From Mycobacterium sp. (GTDB taxonomy: Bacteria > Actinomycetota > Actinomycetes > Mycobacteriales > Mycobacteriaceae), in contig RXJD01000020.1 of the NCBI GenBank assembly GCA_003987775.1, positions 1 through 64,000 of the forward strand: a stretch of DNA of 64,000 bases. Direction: 5' to 3'. The notes below the pieces were generated by a model that made no database searches, was not told the origin of the DNA, and worked only from the letters and a program-made list of their open reading frames with translations. The translations under genes and the position numbers were made by a program. Shown here piece by piece: positions 9,000 through 18,581 of this stretch (the first letter of the stretch is position 1; every line of letters starts with the position of its first letter).

Positions 9000-10253
9000 T
9001 CAGGCGGCCTGGCCGATGCCCAGCTGGCTGCCCAGTTGCTTAGCTAGCTCCACCAACTGTGCCGCCAGCGCCGGGTTGCTGGCCTGAAGCTGAGCGAACG
9101 CCCCGAATAGCTGCGCGGCCAGTGCCGGGTTGCTCTGCACCTGCGCCACCAGACTCATCACCAACTGTGGATTGCTGGACAAGAGCCCGAACGCGGTGGT
9201 CACCAGCGCCGGATTATTCGCCAGCAGCGGCACGATCTGGTTGAGCAAAGCGGGATTGGCCAACGACGCCTGCAGGAGGTTGTTCAGGACCTGCGGGTTG
9301 GCGGCGACCGTCGCGAGCTGTTGGGCCAGTGCGTCCTGGGCCGAGCCGGCGATCGCCGACAGCTGGCCGGTCGCGGTCGCCACCACGCCATTGGCCGTCG
9401 TCGCGATCTGTTGGACGACGGGCGTGATCGCTGCGTTCGCCGCCGCCACGACGGGAGTCTCGGCGATCGCCTTGGCCACCGGCGCGACGGCCGCATTAGC
9501 GCTTGCCGCCACCGCGGCCGCGGCCGTTGTCACCGCCTTCGTCGCGGGCGCAAAGGCCGTACCGACGGCGAAGCCCACCTTCCCCAACTGGTCACCCACC
9601 GTCGAAATCGCACCGATGGCGCCCACGCCGATCAGGGCGGCGATCAGGCCGTATTCGACGGCCGTGGCCGCGGGCGCCGGCGGCAACGCAGCCACTCCGA
9701 TCCCGGTTGCCGCCGCAACCTGCCCGGGCAGGGATTTCAGCGCGCTCTGCCACGGCACCAACTGCCGCGCCACCTCGACGGCACCGCCGTGGTAGCCGAC
9801 CATCGCGGCCACGTCCCTGGCCCACATCTCTTCGTATTCGAACTCCTTGGCCGCGATCGCCGGCGCATTGATGCCGAAGATGTTGTGGATCGCCAGCGAC
9901 ACCACGTTGTTCCGGTTGACCGCGATTTCGACCGGATGCACGACGGCAGCACGGGCCGCTTCGTAAATGCTCGCCACAGCTTTGGCGCCCGTCGCCGCTC
10001 CTCCGGCATGGCTGGCGGCACCGCCGAGCCATTCGGCGTACGTCTTGGCCACGGCGGCCATTGCCAATGCCGCGGGTCCCTGCCAGGCGGAGGCCGTCAG
10101 GTCCGAGAGCAGCGAGGTGAACGACTTGGCCGCCGACCCCAATTCGTCGGCCAGGCCGTCCCAGGCGGCAGCGGCGGCCAACATGGGTGCTGGACCTGCG
10201 CCGGCGTACATCTGGGCTGAAGTGACCTCCGGTGACGACACCAAGAAACTCAT
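9000..10253 (-). CDS. PPE family protein with Asn-Pro repeats
   Basis: A 417-residue PPE protein. The N-terminal ~175 residues are the PPE domain: [20 protein letters not shown], the WxG-type turn [11 protein letters not shown], and [11 protein letters not shown]. The C-terminal ~150 residues are built of degenerate units around NPALxxQL/NPQLV spaced by 15-20 residues. PPE proteins are exported by ESX type VII systems, usually paired with a PE protein; no PE partner is adjacent. GGAAGGA precedes the ATG. It lies between whiB3 and a second PPE gene with a similar N terminus, which suggests local duplication. Confidence 0.9.
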   Translation of the reverse strand: MSFLVSSPEVTSAQMYAGAGPAPMLAAAAAWDGLADELGSAAKSFTSLLSDLTASAWQGPAALAMAAVAKTYAEWLGGAASHAGGAATGAKAVASIYEAARAAVVHPVEIAVNRNNVVSLAIHNIFGINAPAIAAKEFEYEEMWARDVAAMVGYHGGAVEVARQLVPWQSALKSLPGQVAAATGIGVAALPPAPAATAVEYGLIAALIGVGAIGAISTVGDQLGKVGFAVGTAFAPATKAVTTAAAAVAASANAAVAPVAKAIAETPVVAAANAAITPVVQQIATTANGVVATATGQLSAIAGSAQDALAQQLATVAANPQVLNNLLQASLANPALLNQIVPLLANNPALVTTAFGLLSSNPQLVMSLVAQVQSNPALAAQLFGAFAQLQASNPALAAQLVELAKQLGSQLGIGQAA

Positions 10254-10691
10254 CGCAGTGTTCCTTCCTGGCCGGTACGTCCGGCCTGACCGCCATCGCG
10301 ATGGCGGCTCCGAGGTGATCTACCCTGACCCCCGTCTGAACTTTGCTGCCGCCTCCCCGGCGCCGTGTGCGCGGCGGCGCTCCGCCGCCCACCGACCGAT
10401 GCCGCCATTCCCTCTCCGGCCGCCACCATTACGCACCACATCCTTTGGCTGAAGCGCTCGGCGATCACCGCTGACCCGGGAATCGTGACAAGAGAAAAGA
10501 TAATGGTGATCCGCTTAACGCGGGAGTCCATTTCGCGAAGTTTTCAGCGCACAATTCCGATTGTGTGTCGAACGCGTCCCAGTGTCAGTTTCGGTATGTT
10601 CGGCCGCGCGGTTACATACCAACCGTCGGGAATTGTCCGGCTGCGAGCGTCATCCGCAATTTGCGGTCAGAAGCTCTTACCGGTGGGCAGA
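10254..10691. other. Gene-free spacer between two PPE genes
   Basis: A 438-bp stretch between codirectional PPE genes. No frame looks protein-like on either strand. The AT-richer part at 10485-10620 contains a small CACAAT/ATTGTG inverted repeat near 10550-10567. It probably contains the promoter of the upstream PPE gene and the end of the other transcript. Confidence 0.4.
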
Positions 10692-12164
10692 TCAAGCCTG
10701 CAACGCCGGCGCGGCGGCCTCCGGTGCGGTAGCGACCGGCGCCAAGGTGGTGGCTTGGGTGATCAGTGTCGGGTCGATGGAGATCGGGGTCAGGGAGATG
10801 GCACCACCCGCTTGTTCGATGGCCTGGGTGAGCAGGCCCGGGTTGGCTGCGACGGCGGACAGTTGGCCGGCGGCTTGGGTGAGTAGGCCGGGGTTGGCTG
10901 CGACGGCGGACAGTTGGCCGGCGGCTTGGGTGAGTAGGCCGGGGTTGGCTGCGACGGCGGACAGTTGGCTGGCCGCCTGGGTGAGCATGATCGGGCTGAC
11001 GACGGAGGCGATCAGACCCGGGTTTGCCGCGATCGCCGACATCTGGGCTGCTGCCTCGGTGAGCAGGACCGGGTTGGCCGCGACGGCGGACAGCTGGGCG
11101 GCGGCCTGGGTGAGCAGGACCGGGTTGGCTGCGACGGCCGATAGTTGGGCGGCGGTCTGGGTAAGCAGCGTCGGGTCAGCGAGCGGCGCCAGCACAGCGG
11201 GGTTCGCCACGATTGTCGACAGGCGTGCTGCCGCCTGAGTGACCAGCGCGGGGTCGGCGACAACGGCGGCGATCGCTGTCGGTGCGGCCGCGACGGCCGA
11301 CAGCTGAGCTGCCGCCTGGGTGAGTATCGCCGGACTGAATGCCACGGCCGACATGTCCGATGCGGCCCGGGTGAGCAGGGCGGGGTTCGCCGCCACGGCG
11401 GAAAGCTGCGCCGCCGCCTGGGTGATCAACACCGGGCCGCTCAGCTCTGAGGCAACTCTGGTCAGCTGCCCCATCGTCGCGGTGAATAGCGTATCGACCG
11501 AGCTCAGCACCCGGATACCCGAGCCGAGCCTGGTTGCGATGAGTCCGGCGATCAGTCCGTACTCGACCGCCGTGGCGGCCGGGGCCGGTGGCAATGCGGT
11601 ACCGCCGACGCCTCCGGTTGCCGGCGCGATCTGACGGCAGACGCCGCTCAGCGCGTTCTGCCATGGCACCAGCTGTTGGGCGATCGCGCTCGCGCCGCCG
11701 TGGTAGCCCACCATCGCGGCGATATTCGTGGCCCACATTTCTTCGTATTCACCGTCAGTGGCCGCGATTGCCGGGGCATTGAGGCCAAAGATGTTGGTCA
11801 GCGCCAGCGACACCAGACGGTTGCGGTTGATCGCGATCGCGATCGGGTTCACCACGGCGGCCCGGGCGACTTCGTAGACGCTGGCTACCGATTGGGCTCC
11901 GGCCGCCGCTCCGCCGGCGTGGGAGGCTGCCGCGTAGAGCCAGTCCCCGTACTGCGCGGCGACACCGGCCATGGTTCTCGCTGCCGGGCTTTGCCACCCC
12001 GAGGTCAGCAGGTCGGAAATCAGTGAGGCGAACGAAGTGGCGGCGGTGTCCAGCTCATCGGCCAACGCCGCCCATGCCGCAGAGGCGGCCAGCATCGGGC
12101 CCGCGCCCGGCCCGCTGAACATCTGCTCTGACGTGACCTCTGGCAGGGACGTGAAGAAGCTCAT
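10692..12164 (-). CDS. PPE family protein with 17-residue tandem repeats
   Basis: A 490-residue PPE protein. The N-terminal PPE domain begins MSFFTSLPEVTSEQMFSGPG and contains SGWQSPAARTM and NIFGLNAPAIA. From about residue 260 onward it consists of repeats close to LTQAAAQLSAVAANPxL, 17 residues each, ending ATAPEAAAPALQA. Three units near the 3' end are almost identical in DNA. I chose the ATG at 12164, preceded by GGAAGGA; the longer frame to 12617 has no coding character. The repeat array may form a regular helical stack at the cell surface and is expected to vary in copy number between strains. Confidence 0.9.
   Translation of the reverse strand: MSFFTSLPEVTSEQMFSGPGAGPMLAASAAWAALADELDTAATSFASLISDLLTSGWQSPAARTMAGVAAQYGDWLYAAASHAGGAAAGAQSVASVYEVARAAVVNPIAIAINRNRLVSLALTNIFGLNAPAIAATDGEYEEMWATNIAAMVGYHGGASAIAQQLVPWQNALSGVCRQIAPATGGVGGTALPPAPAATAVEYGLIAGLIATRLGSGIRVLSSVDTLFTATMGQLTRVASELSGPVLITQAAAQLSAVAANPALLTRAASDMSAVAFSPAILTQAAAQLSAVAAAPTAIAAVVADPALVTQAAARLSTIVANPAVLAPLADPTLLTQTAAQLSAVAANPVLLTQAAAQLSAVAANPVLLTEAAAQMSAIAANPGLIASVVSPIMLTQAASQLSAVAANPGLLTQAAGQLSAVAANPGLLTQAAGQLSAVAANPGLLTQAIEQAGGAISLTPISIDPTLITQATTLAPVATAPEAAAPALQA
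10828..10980. repeat. Three 51-bp tandem repeats in a PPE gene
   Basis: Three consecutive 51-bp units start at 10828, 10879 and 10930 and are nearly identical, beginning GTGAGYAGGCC on the plus strand. Each encodes one 17-residue unit (AAGQLSAVAANPGLLTQ). Further diverged units continue to about 11450. Near identity of these three suggests recent expansion. Confidence 0.88.
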
Positions 12165-12360
12165 CGCGAAGGGTCCTTCCTGCCTGTTCCGTCTCACGTG
12201 CGGGGGTGCCGACCCGATCACGCCGAAATCATGGCAGTAAGAAACATAATGGCGGTGGCAACAAATGTCAGCCCCCTTTCTTAATGAATTTGACCGTAAA
12301 TCGGAATGCCATTCGAATATTCGAATTCGGATCGCGTGGTGATCCGGTGACGGGGGCCGA

Positions 12361-13359
12361 GTGGCGGTGTCATCGCCCTCGTTCGTGGGCGGAGCGGAGC
12401 CGTTCACCCACAATTTGTATTCAACTTTCGGGACGCGGCGGGCGATTCGGCCCACCGCATGCAGTAATCTTTCGGCGGGATTTGTCGAAGCGTCGACAGG
12501 CGGGGGCGAAATCATCACTGCACGCGAGGCGTCGGGCGTTGCTGAGCTCGACAAGGCATTTGAGGATGCCGCGTTCGGGGGCGGTCCGGGTGAGTGGCCA
12601 CTTCCGACCGCGCGCACACCGCGGCAGCTGTGGCTGCGAGCCGTGGCCGCCGGGGGTCAGGGTCGCTACGGCAGTGCCTACGCCGACCTGGCCACGCTGC
12701 GACAGCGCGTCACTGCCGGCCCGCTCGCGTCACTGGCACACAGCACCCAGGGATCGTTTCTGCGCCAGCTGGGCTGGCACACCCTGGCGCGCGGCTGGGA
12801 CGGGCGGGCCTTCGCGTTGGCGGGCGATGATCCCGAGGCGCGGGCCGACGCCCTCGTCGGTCTGGCCGCAGACGCGCTGGGCGTCGGCCGGTTTGCCGCG
12901 GCGGCGACGTTGCTGACGCGGGCGGACGCCGCGCTGGACGGGGCTGTGCTGGCGCCGCAGACGGCCGACCGGCTCGCGGTGCGCAGAGGCTGGGTGGGTG
13001 CGGAGCTGGCCATGGCATCCGGTGACGGCTCGACCGCCGTCCGCCGCGCGGAAGAAGCGGTCCAGAAGGCACAGTCCATGACCGGCGGGTCCGCGCGGCA
13101 CCGCGTCAAAAGCGACGTGGTGCTGGCTGCCGCGCTGTGCAGCGCCGGGGCGCTCGATCGGGCCCGGTCGGTGGCGGAACAGGCACTTCAGGCCGCTGAA
13201 CCGCTGGGCCTGAACCCGCTTCGGTGGGCGCTGGCTTGCTTGCTGATCGGTACCGGAAGCGTCACGGTTGAGCCACAGGGGCTGCCCGAACTCGTCGAAA
13301 TTCGGGATATTTGCGCAGGTGAAGTACAACGCGCCGGCGGGACCTGGCGTACTGCTTGA
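12361..13359 (+). CDS. Conserved hypothetical protein (Rv3415c-like), helical repeat protein
   Basis: Up to 332 residues. The conserved part starts near 12510 (ITAREASGVAELDKAFEDAA) and is made of alanine-rich helical pairs such as YGSAYADLATLRQRV and AAATLLTRADAAL, resembling tetratricopeptide-type repeats. Synteny (between whiB3 and sigD) matches M. tuberculosis Rv3415c. Function is unknown. The start is uncertain: GTG codons at 12361, 12367 and 12385 are possible, and the first ~45 residues look poorly conserved. Its position directly upstream of sigD suggests a possible link to the SigD regulon, but only by location. Confidence 0.75.
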   Translation: MAVSSPSFVGGAEPFTHNLYSTFGTRRAIRPTACSNLSAGFVEASTGGGEIITAREASGVAELDKAFEDAAFGGGPGEWPLPTARTPRQLWLRAVAAGGQGRYGSAYADLATLRQRVTAGPLASLAHSTQGSFLRQLGWHTLARGWDGRAFALAGDDPEARADALVGLAADALGVGRFAAAATLLTRADAALDGAVLAPQTADRLAVRRGWVGAELAMASGDGSTAVRRAEEAVQKAQSMTGGSARHRVKSDVVLAAALCSAGALDRARSVAEQALQAAEPLGLNPLRWALACLLIGTGSVTVEPQGLPELVEIRDICAGEVQRAGGTWRTA

Positions 13360-13415
13360 CCTTCTGTCCGCCCGTTATTGTCGCTCAGCGAGTTAGCCCG
13401 GGATGAGTCCCGTCT

Positions 13416-14015
13416 GTGACTTTGGAGAAACCACCGTCGATGACAATGCAGGGAGAACGTCTCGACGCAGTGGTTGTGGAGGCCGCTGCGGGGGACCGGA
13501 ACGCGCTTCGGGAGGTGCTGGAGACCATCCGTCCGATCGTCGTCCGATACTGCCGAGCCCGCGTCGGCACCGTCGAACGTGGCGGACTGTCTGCAGATGA
13601 CGTGGCTCAGGAGGTGTGCTTGGCGACCATCACGGCGTTGCCCCGCTACCGGGACCGAGGGCGTCCCTTCCTGGCTTTCCTATACGGCATCGCAGCGCAC
13701 AAAGTCGCCGACGCCCACCGGGCCGCCGGCCGCGACCTGGCTTACCCCGCCGAAGAGGTGCCCGAGCGCCGGTCTTCTGATGCCGGTCCGGAGCAGCGGG
13801 CCATCGAAGCCGACTCGGTGACCCGGATGAACGAATTGCTGGAAATTCTGCCGGCCAAGCAACGAGAGATCCTGATCCTGCGCGTGGTGGTGGGTCTGAG
13901 CGCGGAGGAGACCGCTGCCGCCGTCGGCAGCACGACGGGTGCCGTTCGGGTGGCGCAACACCGCGCCCTTCAACGGTTGAGAGACGAGATCGTCGCGGCA
14001 GGTGAATATGCGTAG
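13416..14015 (+). CDS. sigD: ECF RNA polymerase sigma factor SigD
   Basis: A 199-residue ECF sigma factor. Region 2 contains IRPIVVRYCRARVG and LSADDVAQEVCLATITAL; region 4 contains LLEILPAKQREILILRVVVG and the helix-turn-helix LSAEETAAAVGSTTGAVRVA. It matches M. tuberculosis SigD closely. SigD supports genes of lipid metabolism, ribosome and chaperone functions late in growth. The first codon used is GTG at 13416; ATG at 13440 (MTMQGERLDA) is an alternative start. The anti-sigma gene rsdA overlaps its 3' end, as expected for a coupled sigma/anti-sigma pair. Confidence 0.95.
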   Translation: MTLEKPPSMTMQGERLDAVVVEAAAGDRNALREVLETIRPIVVRYCRARVGTVERGGLSADDVAQEVCLATITALPRYRDRGRPFLAFLYGIAAHKVADAHRAAGRDLAYPAEEVPERRSSDAGPEQRAIEADSVTRMNELLEILPAKQREILILRVVVGLSAEETAAAVGSTTGAVRVAQHRALQRLRDEIVAAGEYA

Positions 14016-15099
14016 TTCTGATTTCGGCAATGATCGTCCGGCGCTGGACGAGGTGGCCCACACCGACCTGCTCCTCGACGCGCTCGCGGCACGCACCGAG
14101 GGCGCATTCGGCGGTTCCGACGACTTGAACGACCAGGCACTGACGGCACTGCTGGGTGAATGGCGCGACGACCTTCGCTGGCCGCCGGCGAGTGCGCTGG
14201 TCTCCCAGGACGAGGCCGAGGACGCATTGCGCGACGGGATGATGGACCGTAGCCATGGCCGGCGCGGCCTCGCCGCCGTCGGCTCCGTGGCCGCGACCCT
14301 GCTGATCCTCAGCGGATTCGGTGCGGTCGTCGGCGACGCCCGGCCCGGCGACCTGTTGTACGGCCTGCACGCCATGATGTTCAACGAGCCGCGGGTCAGT
14401 GACGATCAGATCGTGCTGTCCGCCAAGGCCGACCTGGCCAAGGTGGAGCAGATGATCGCCCAGGGTCAGTGGGCCCAGGCGCAGACCCAACTGGCCGAAG
14501 TCAGCAGCACGCTGCAGGCCGTCAACGACGGTGGCCGCCGGCAGGGCCTGCTCGAAGAGGTGAATCAGCTCAACACCAAGGTGGAAAAGCGCGACCCCAA
14601 CGCGACGGCCCGCCCCGCCTCGCCGCCCTCCACCAAGTTGGCGGTTCCCGATGCCCCGGCGAACTCGTGGACGCCACAGCCGCTGGCGCCTGCCACCGAG
14701 GCGTCACCCCCGGTGGCGGTCGAGGGATCGACGTCGCCGGAGCCGACGGAACCGGTCGACTCGACCACTCCGACACTGACCCCCACCACGACACTGACCC
14801 CCACCACCACGCCGCTGCCGGCCACCACGACGGCGCCCAGCCCGTCAACGACACCCACCACCACGAAGCCCAACGCGTCGACCACCACGCCGTCGACATC
14901 GCCGTCACCTGCGACGAGGGACGGCACGGCGACGCCGACCACCACAAGTAAGCCCAAGCCGGGTACATCGGTCACGCCGAACTCGCCGGCGGCGGGAGCG
15001 GCTTCACCGGCTCCGTCGACGCCGTCGGGGCAACTGTGGGACAGGACTTCCGGGCCGGCTACCCCGAGAACACCGTTCCCGGGCGGCACTGCGCCTTAA
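14002..15099 (+). CDS. rsdA: Anti-sigma-D factor RsdA
   Basis: A 365-residue membrane-anchored anti-sigma factor. The N-terminal ~85 residues are cytoplasmic and bind SigD (VAHTDLLLDALAARTEG region). A single transmembrane helix (GLAAVGSVAATLLILSGFG) lies near residues 90-112. The outer part ends in a long Pro/Thr/Ser-rich tail (TPTLTPTTTLTPTTTP type). In M. tuberculosis RsdA (Rv3413c) is degraded after cleavage to release SigD. The gene starts at GTG 14002 or ATG 14008, overlapping the sigD stop by up to 14 bases, which implies translational coupling. Confidence 0.92.
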   Translation: MNMRSSDFGNDRPALDEVAHTDLLLDALAARTEGAFGGSDDLNDQALTALLGEWRDDLRWPPASALVSQDEAEDALRDGMMDRSHGRRGLAAVGSVAATLLILSGFGAVVGDARPGDLLYGLHAMMFNEPRVSDDQIVLSAKADLAKVEQMIAQGQWAQAQTQLAEVSSTLQAVNDGGRRQGLLEEVNQLNTKVEKRDPNATARPASPPSTKLAVPDAPANSWTPQPLAPATEASPPVAVEGSTSPEPTEPVDSTTPTLTPTTTLTPTTTPLPATTTAPSPSTTPTTTKPNASTTTPSTSPSPATRDGTATPTTTSKPKPGTSVTPNSPAAGAASPAPSTPSGQLWDRTSGPATPRTPFPGGTAP

Positions 15100-15128
15100 A
15101 TCAGGCCTTCAATCAGGGAGCGCGCGCC

Positions 15129-15548
15129 TCAGAGGTGGCGGCGAAAACCGTCGGCGTCCGACGTCGCTTCATTGAGCGAGGCGTCGGCGTACCCGCGGCA
15201 ATAGTCCCACGTGACGTAGGCGTCCGGCTCGGGGTCGTAGGCCGGCTCGTGCGGACGCACCGTGCCGTCGATGAGGAGTTGCAGCAGGTTCGCCCGCAGC
15301 ATGTCCCAGTCGTGGTAGTGGTCCTGCTGACACTCGTCACAGCAGACCACCAGGCCGCGGATCCCGCGGTGCGCCAACAGTGCCTCGTATACCGCCAAGT
15401 CCGCTAGATCCGCTTCGACGGCCATCCGTTCCTGCTGGTCGAGCGGCTGACCCGGCTCGACGGCCTCCAGGGCCGCCGACGGGTCACAGGGGTCGTCGGC
15501 GAAGGGATCGGGAGGCAAACCCGGCGGGAGGTGGTCACGCACCCCCAT
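15129..15548 (-). CDS. DUF5319 conserved hypothetical protein (Rv3412-like)
   Basis: A 139-residue acidic protein that starts MGVRDHLPPGLPPDPFADDP. It contains GLVVCCDECQQDHYHDWDML, with a CCxxC cluster and neighbouring His residues that could bind zinc. It is conserved across mycobacteria beside guaB2 and matches Rv3412 in position and sequence. No biochemical function is known to me. It is convergent with rsdA and divergent from guaB2. Confidence 0.87.
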   Translation of the reverse strand: MGVRDHLPPGLPPDPFADDPCDPSAALEAVEPGQPLDQQERMAVEADLADLAVYEALLAHRGIRGLVVCCDECQQDHYHDWDMLRANLLQLLIDGTVRPHEPAYDPEPDAYVTWDYCRGYADASLNEATSDADGFRRHL

Positions 15549-15550
15549 AG

Positions 15551-17323
<1,773 letters not shown>

Positions 17324-17331
17324 CGGTGACC

Positions 17332-18459
17332 ATGGTTGAGATCGGCATGGGCCGCAGCGCCCGTCGTACCTATGAACTCAGTGAGATCAACATCGTGCCG
17401 TCTCGGCGCACCCGCTCGTCACAGGATGTGTCGACGGCGTGGCAGCTCGACGCCTACCGGTTCGAGATCCCGCTGCTGGCGCACCCGACCGATGCCCTGG
17501 TGTCCCCGGAGTTCGCCATCGAGTTCGGCCGGCTCGGCGGGCTGGCGGTGCTCAACGGCGAAGGGCTGATCGGGCGGCACTCCGATGTGCAGGCAAAGAT
17601 TGCCCAGCTCATCGAGGCCGCAACCAAAGAACCCGAGCCGTCGGCGGCGATCCGGTTGCTGCAGGAGTTGCACGCGGCCCCGCTGAACCCTGAGTTGCTC
17701 GGTGCGGCGGTGGCCCGCATCCGGGAGGCCGGCGTCACCACCGCGGTGCGGCTCAGCCCGCAGAACGCGCAGGCGCTGACCCCGGTGCTGCTGCAGGCCG
17801 GCGTGGATCTGCTGGTCATCCAGGGAACGATCGTCTCGGCCGAACGCGTCGCCAGCGATGGCGAGCCGCTGAACCTCAAGACCTTCATCTCGGAGCTGGA
17901 CATCCCGGTCGTCGCGGGCGGCGTGCAGGACCACCGCACCGCGCTGCACCTGATGCGCACCGGCGCGGCCGGGGTGATCGTCGGCTACGGCTCCACCCGC
18001 GGGGTGACCACCACCGACGAGGTGCTGGGCATCAGCGTGGCGATGGCCACCGCGATCGCCGACGCCGCCGCCGCCCGGCGCGAATACCTCGACGAGACCG
18101 GCGGCCGCTACGTGCACGTGCTGGCCGACGGCGACATCCACACCTCCGGCGAGCTGGCCAAGGCCATCGCGTGTGGCGCCGACGCGGTGATGCTCGGCAC
18201 GCCGCTGGCCGAGTCGGCCGAGGCGCTGGGCGAAGGCTGGTTCTGGCCGTCGGCCGCCGCGCACCCGTCGTTGCCACGCGGCGCTCTACTGCAGATCGCG
18301 GTCGGCGAGCGCCCGCCGCTGCAGCGCGTTCTCAACGGGCCCTCCGACGATCCGTTCGGCACCTTGAACCTGGTTGGCGGTCTGCGCCGGTCGATGGCCA
18401 AGGCGGGCTATTGCGACCTCAAGGAGTTCCAGAAGGTCGGCCTGACGGTCGCCAGCTGA
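17332..18459 (+). CDS. guaB3: GuaB3 family IMP dehydrogenase-related protein
   Basis: A 375-residue TIM-barrel protein of the GuaB3 family, which lacks the CBS domains. It starts MVEIGMGRSARRTYELSEIN, the family signature, and ends YCDLKEFQKVGLTVAS. Mycobacterial GuaB3 is not the main IMP dehydrogenase. Relatives in other bacteria have been linked to GMP reductase activity, so its reaction here is open. The start lies eight bases after guaB2, so both are translated from one transcript. Confidence 0.95.
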   Translation: MVEIGMGRSARRTYELSEINIVPSRRTRSSQDVSTAWQLDAYRFEIPLLAHPTDALVSPEFAIEFGRLGGLAVLNGEGLIGRHSDVQAKIAQLIEAATKEPEPSAAIRLLQELHAAPLNPELLGAAVARIREAGVTTAVRLSPQNAQALTPVLLQAGVDLLVIQGTIVSAERVASDGEPLNLKTFISELDIPVVAGGVQDHRTALHLMRTGAAGVIVGYGSTRGVTTTDEVLGISVAMATAIADAAAARREYLDETGGRYVHVLADGDIHTSGELAKAIACGADAVMLGTPLAESAEALGEGWFWPSAAAHPSLPRGALLQIAVGERPPLQRVLNGPSDDPFGTLNLVGGLRRSMAKAGYCDLKEFQKVGLTVAS

Positions 18460-18477
18460 GGGGGGCCGGTTCTGTCG

Positions 18478-18535
18478 CGAGCAGACATGAAATCGCACGT
18501 TGTAGCGCCAAAACACGCGATTTTGCGTCTGCTCG
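18478..18535. repeat. Imperfect inverted repeat between guaB3 and choD
   Basis: The arms are 19 bases each: CGAGCAGAC-ATG-AAATCGC and GCGATTT-TGC-GTCTGCTCG, paired except for three central bases, with a ~20-base loop. It starts 19 bp after the guaB3 stop codon. It may act as a terminator for the guaB operon, or be a copy of a dispersed mycobacterial intergenic repeat; I recall similar GTCTGCTCG-ending elements but cannot verify this here. Confidence 0.7.
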
Positions 18536-18544
18536 GCAGACTGC

Positions 18545-18581
18545 TTGACGCGCCCGATGTAAAGCGGGTCATACTGCTCCG
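18545..18581 (+). promoter_or_regulatory. Putative leaderless promoter of choD
   Basis: TTGACG at 18545-18550, a 19-bp spacer, CATACT at 18570-18575, and six bases to the ATG at 18582. The spacing fits a SigA-type promoter whose transcript starts at or next to the start codon. Confidence 0.6.

Noticed and set aside
12165..12617. N-terminal extension of the second PPE protein
   Set aside because: PPE proteins start MSFxxSxPEV; the extension is low in coding character, and GGAAGGA precedes the ATG at 12164.
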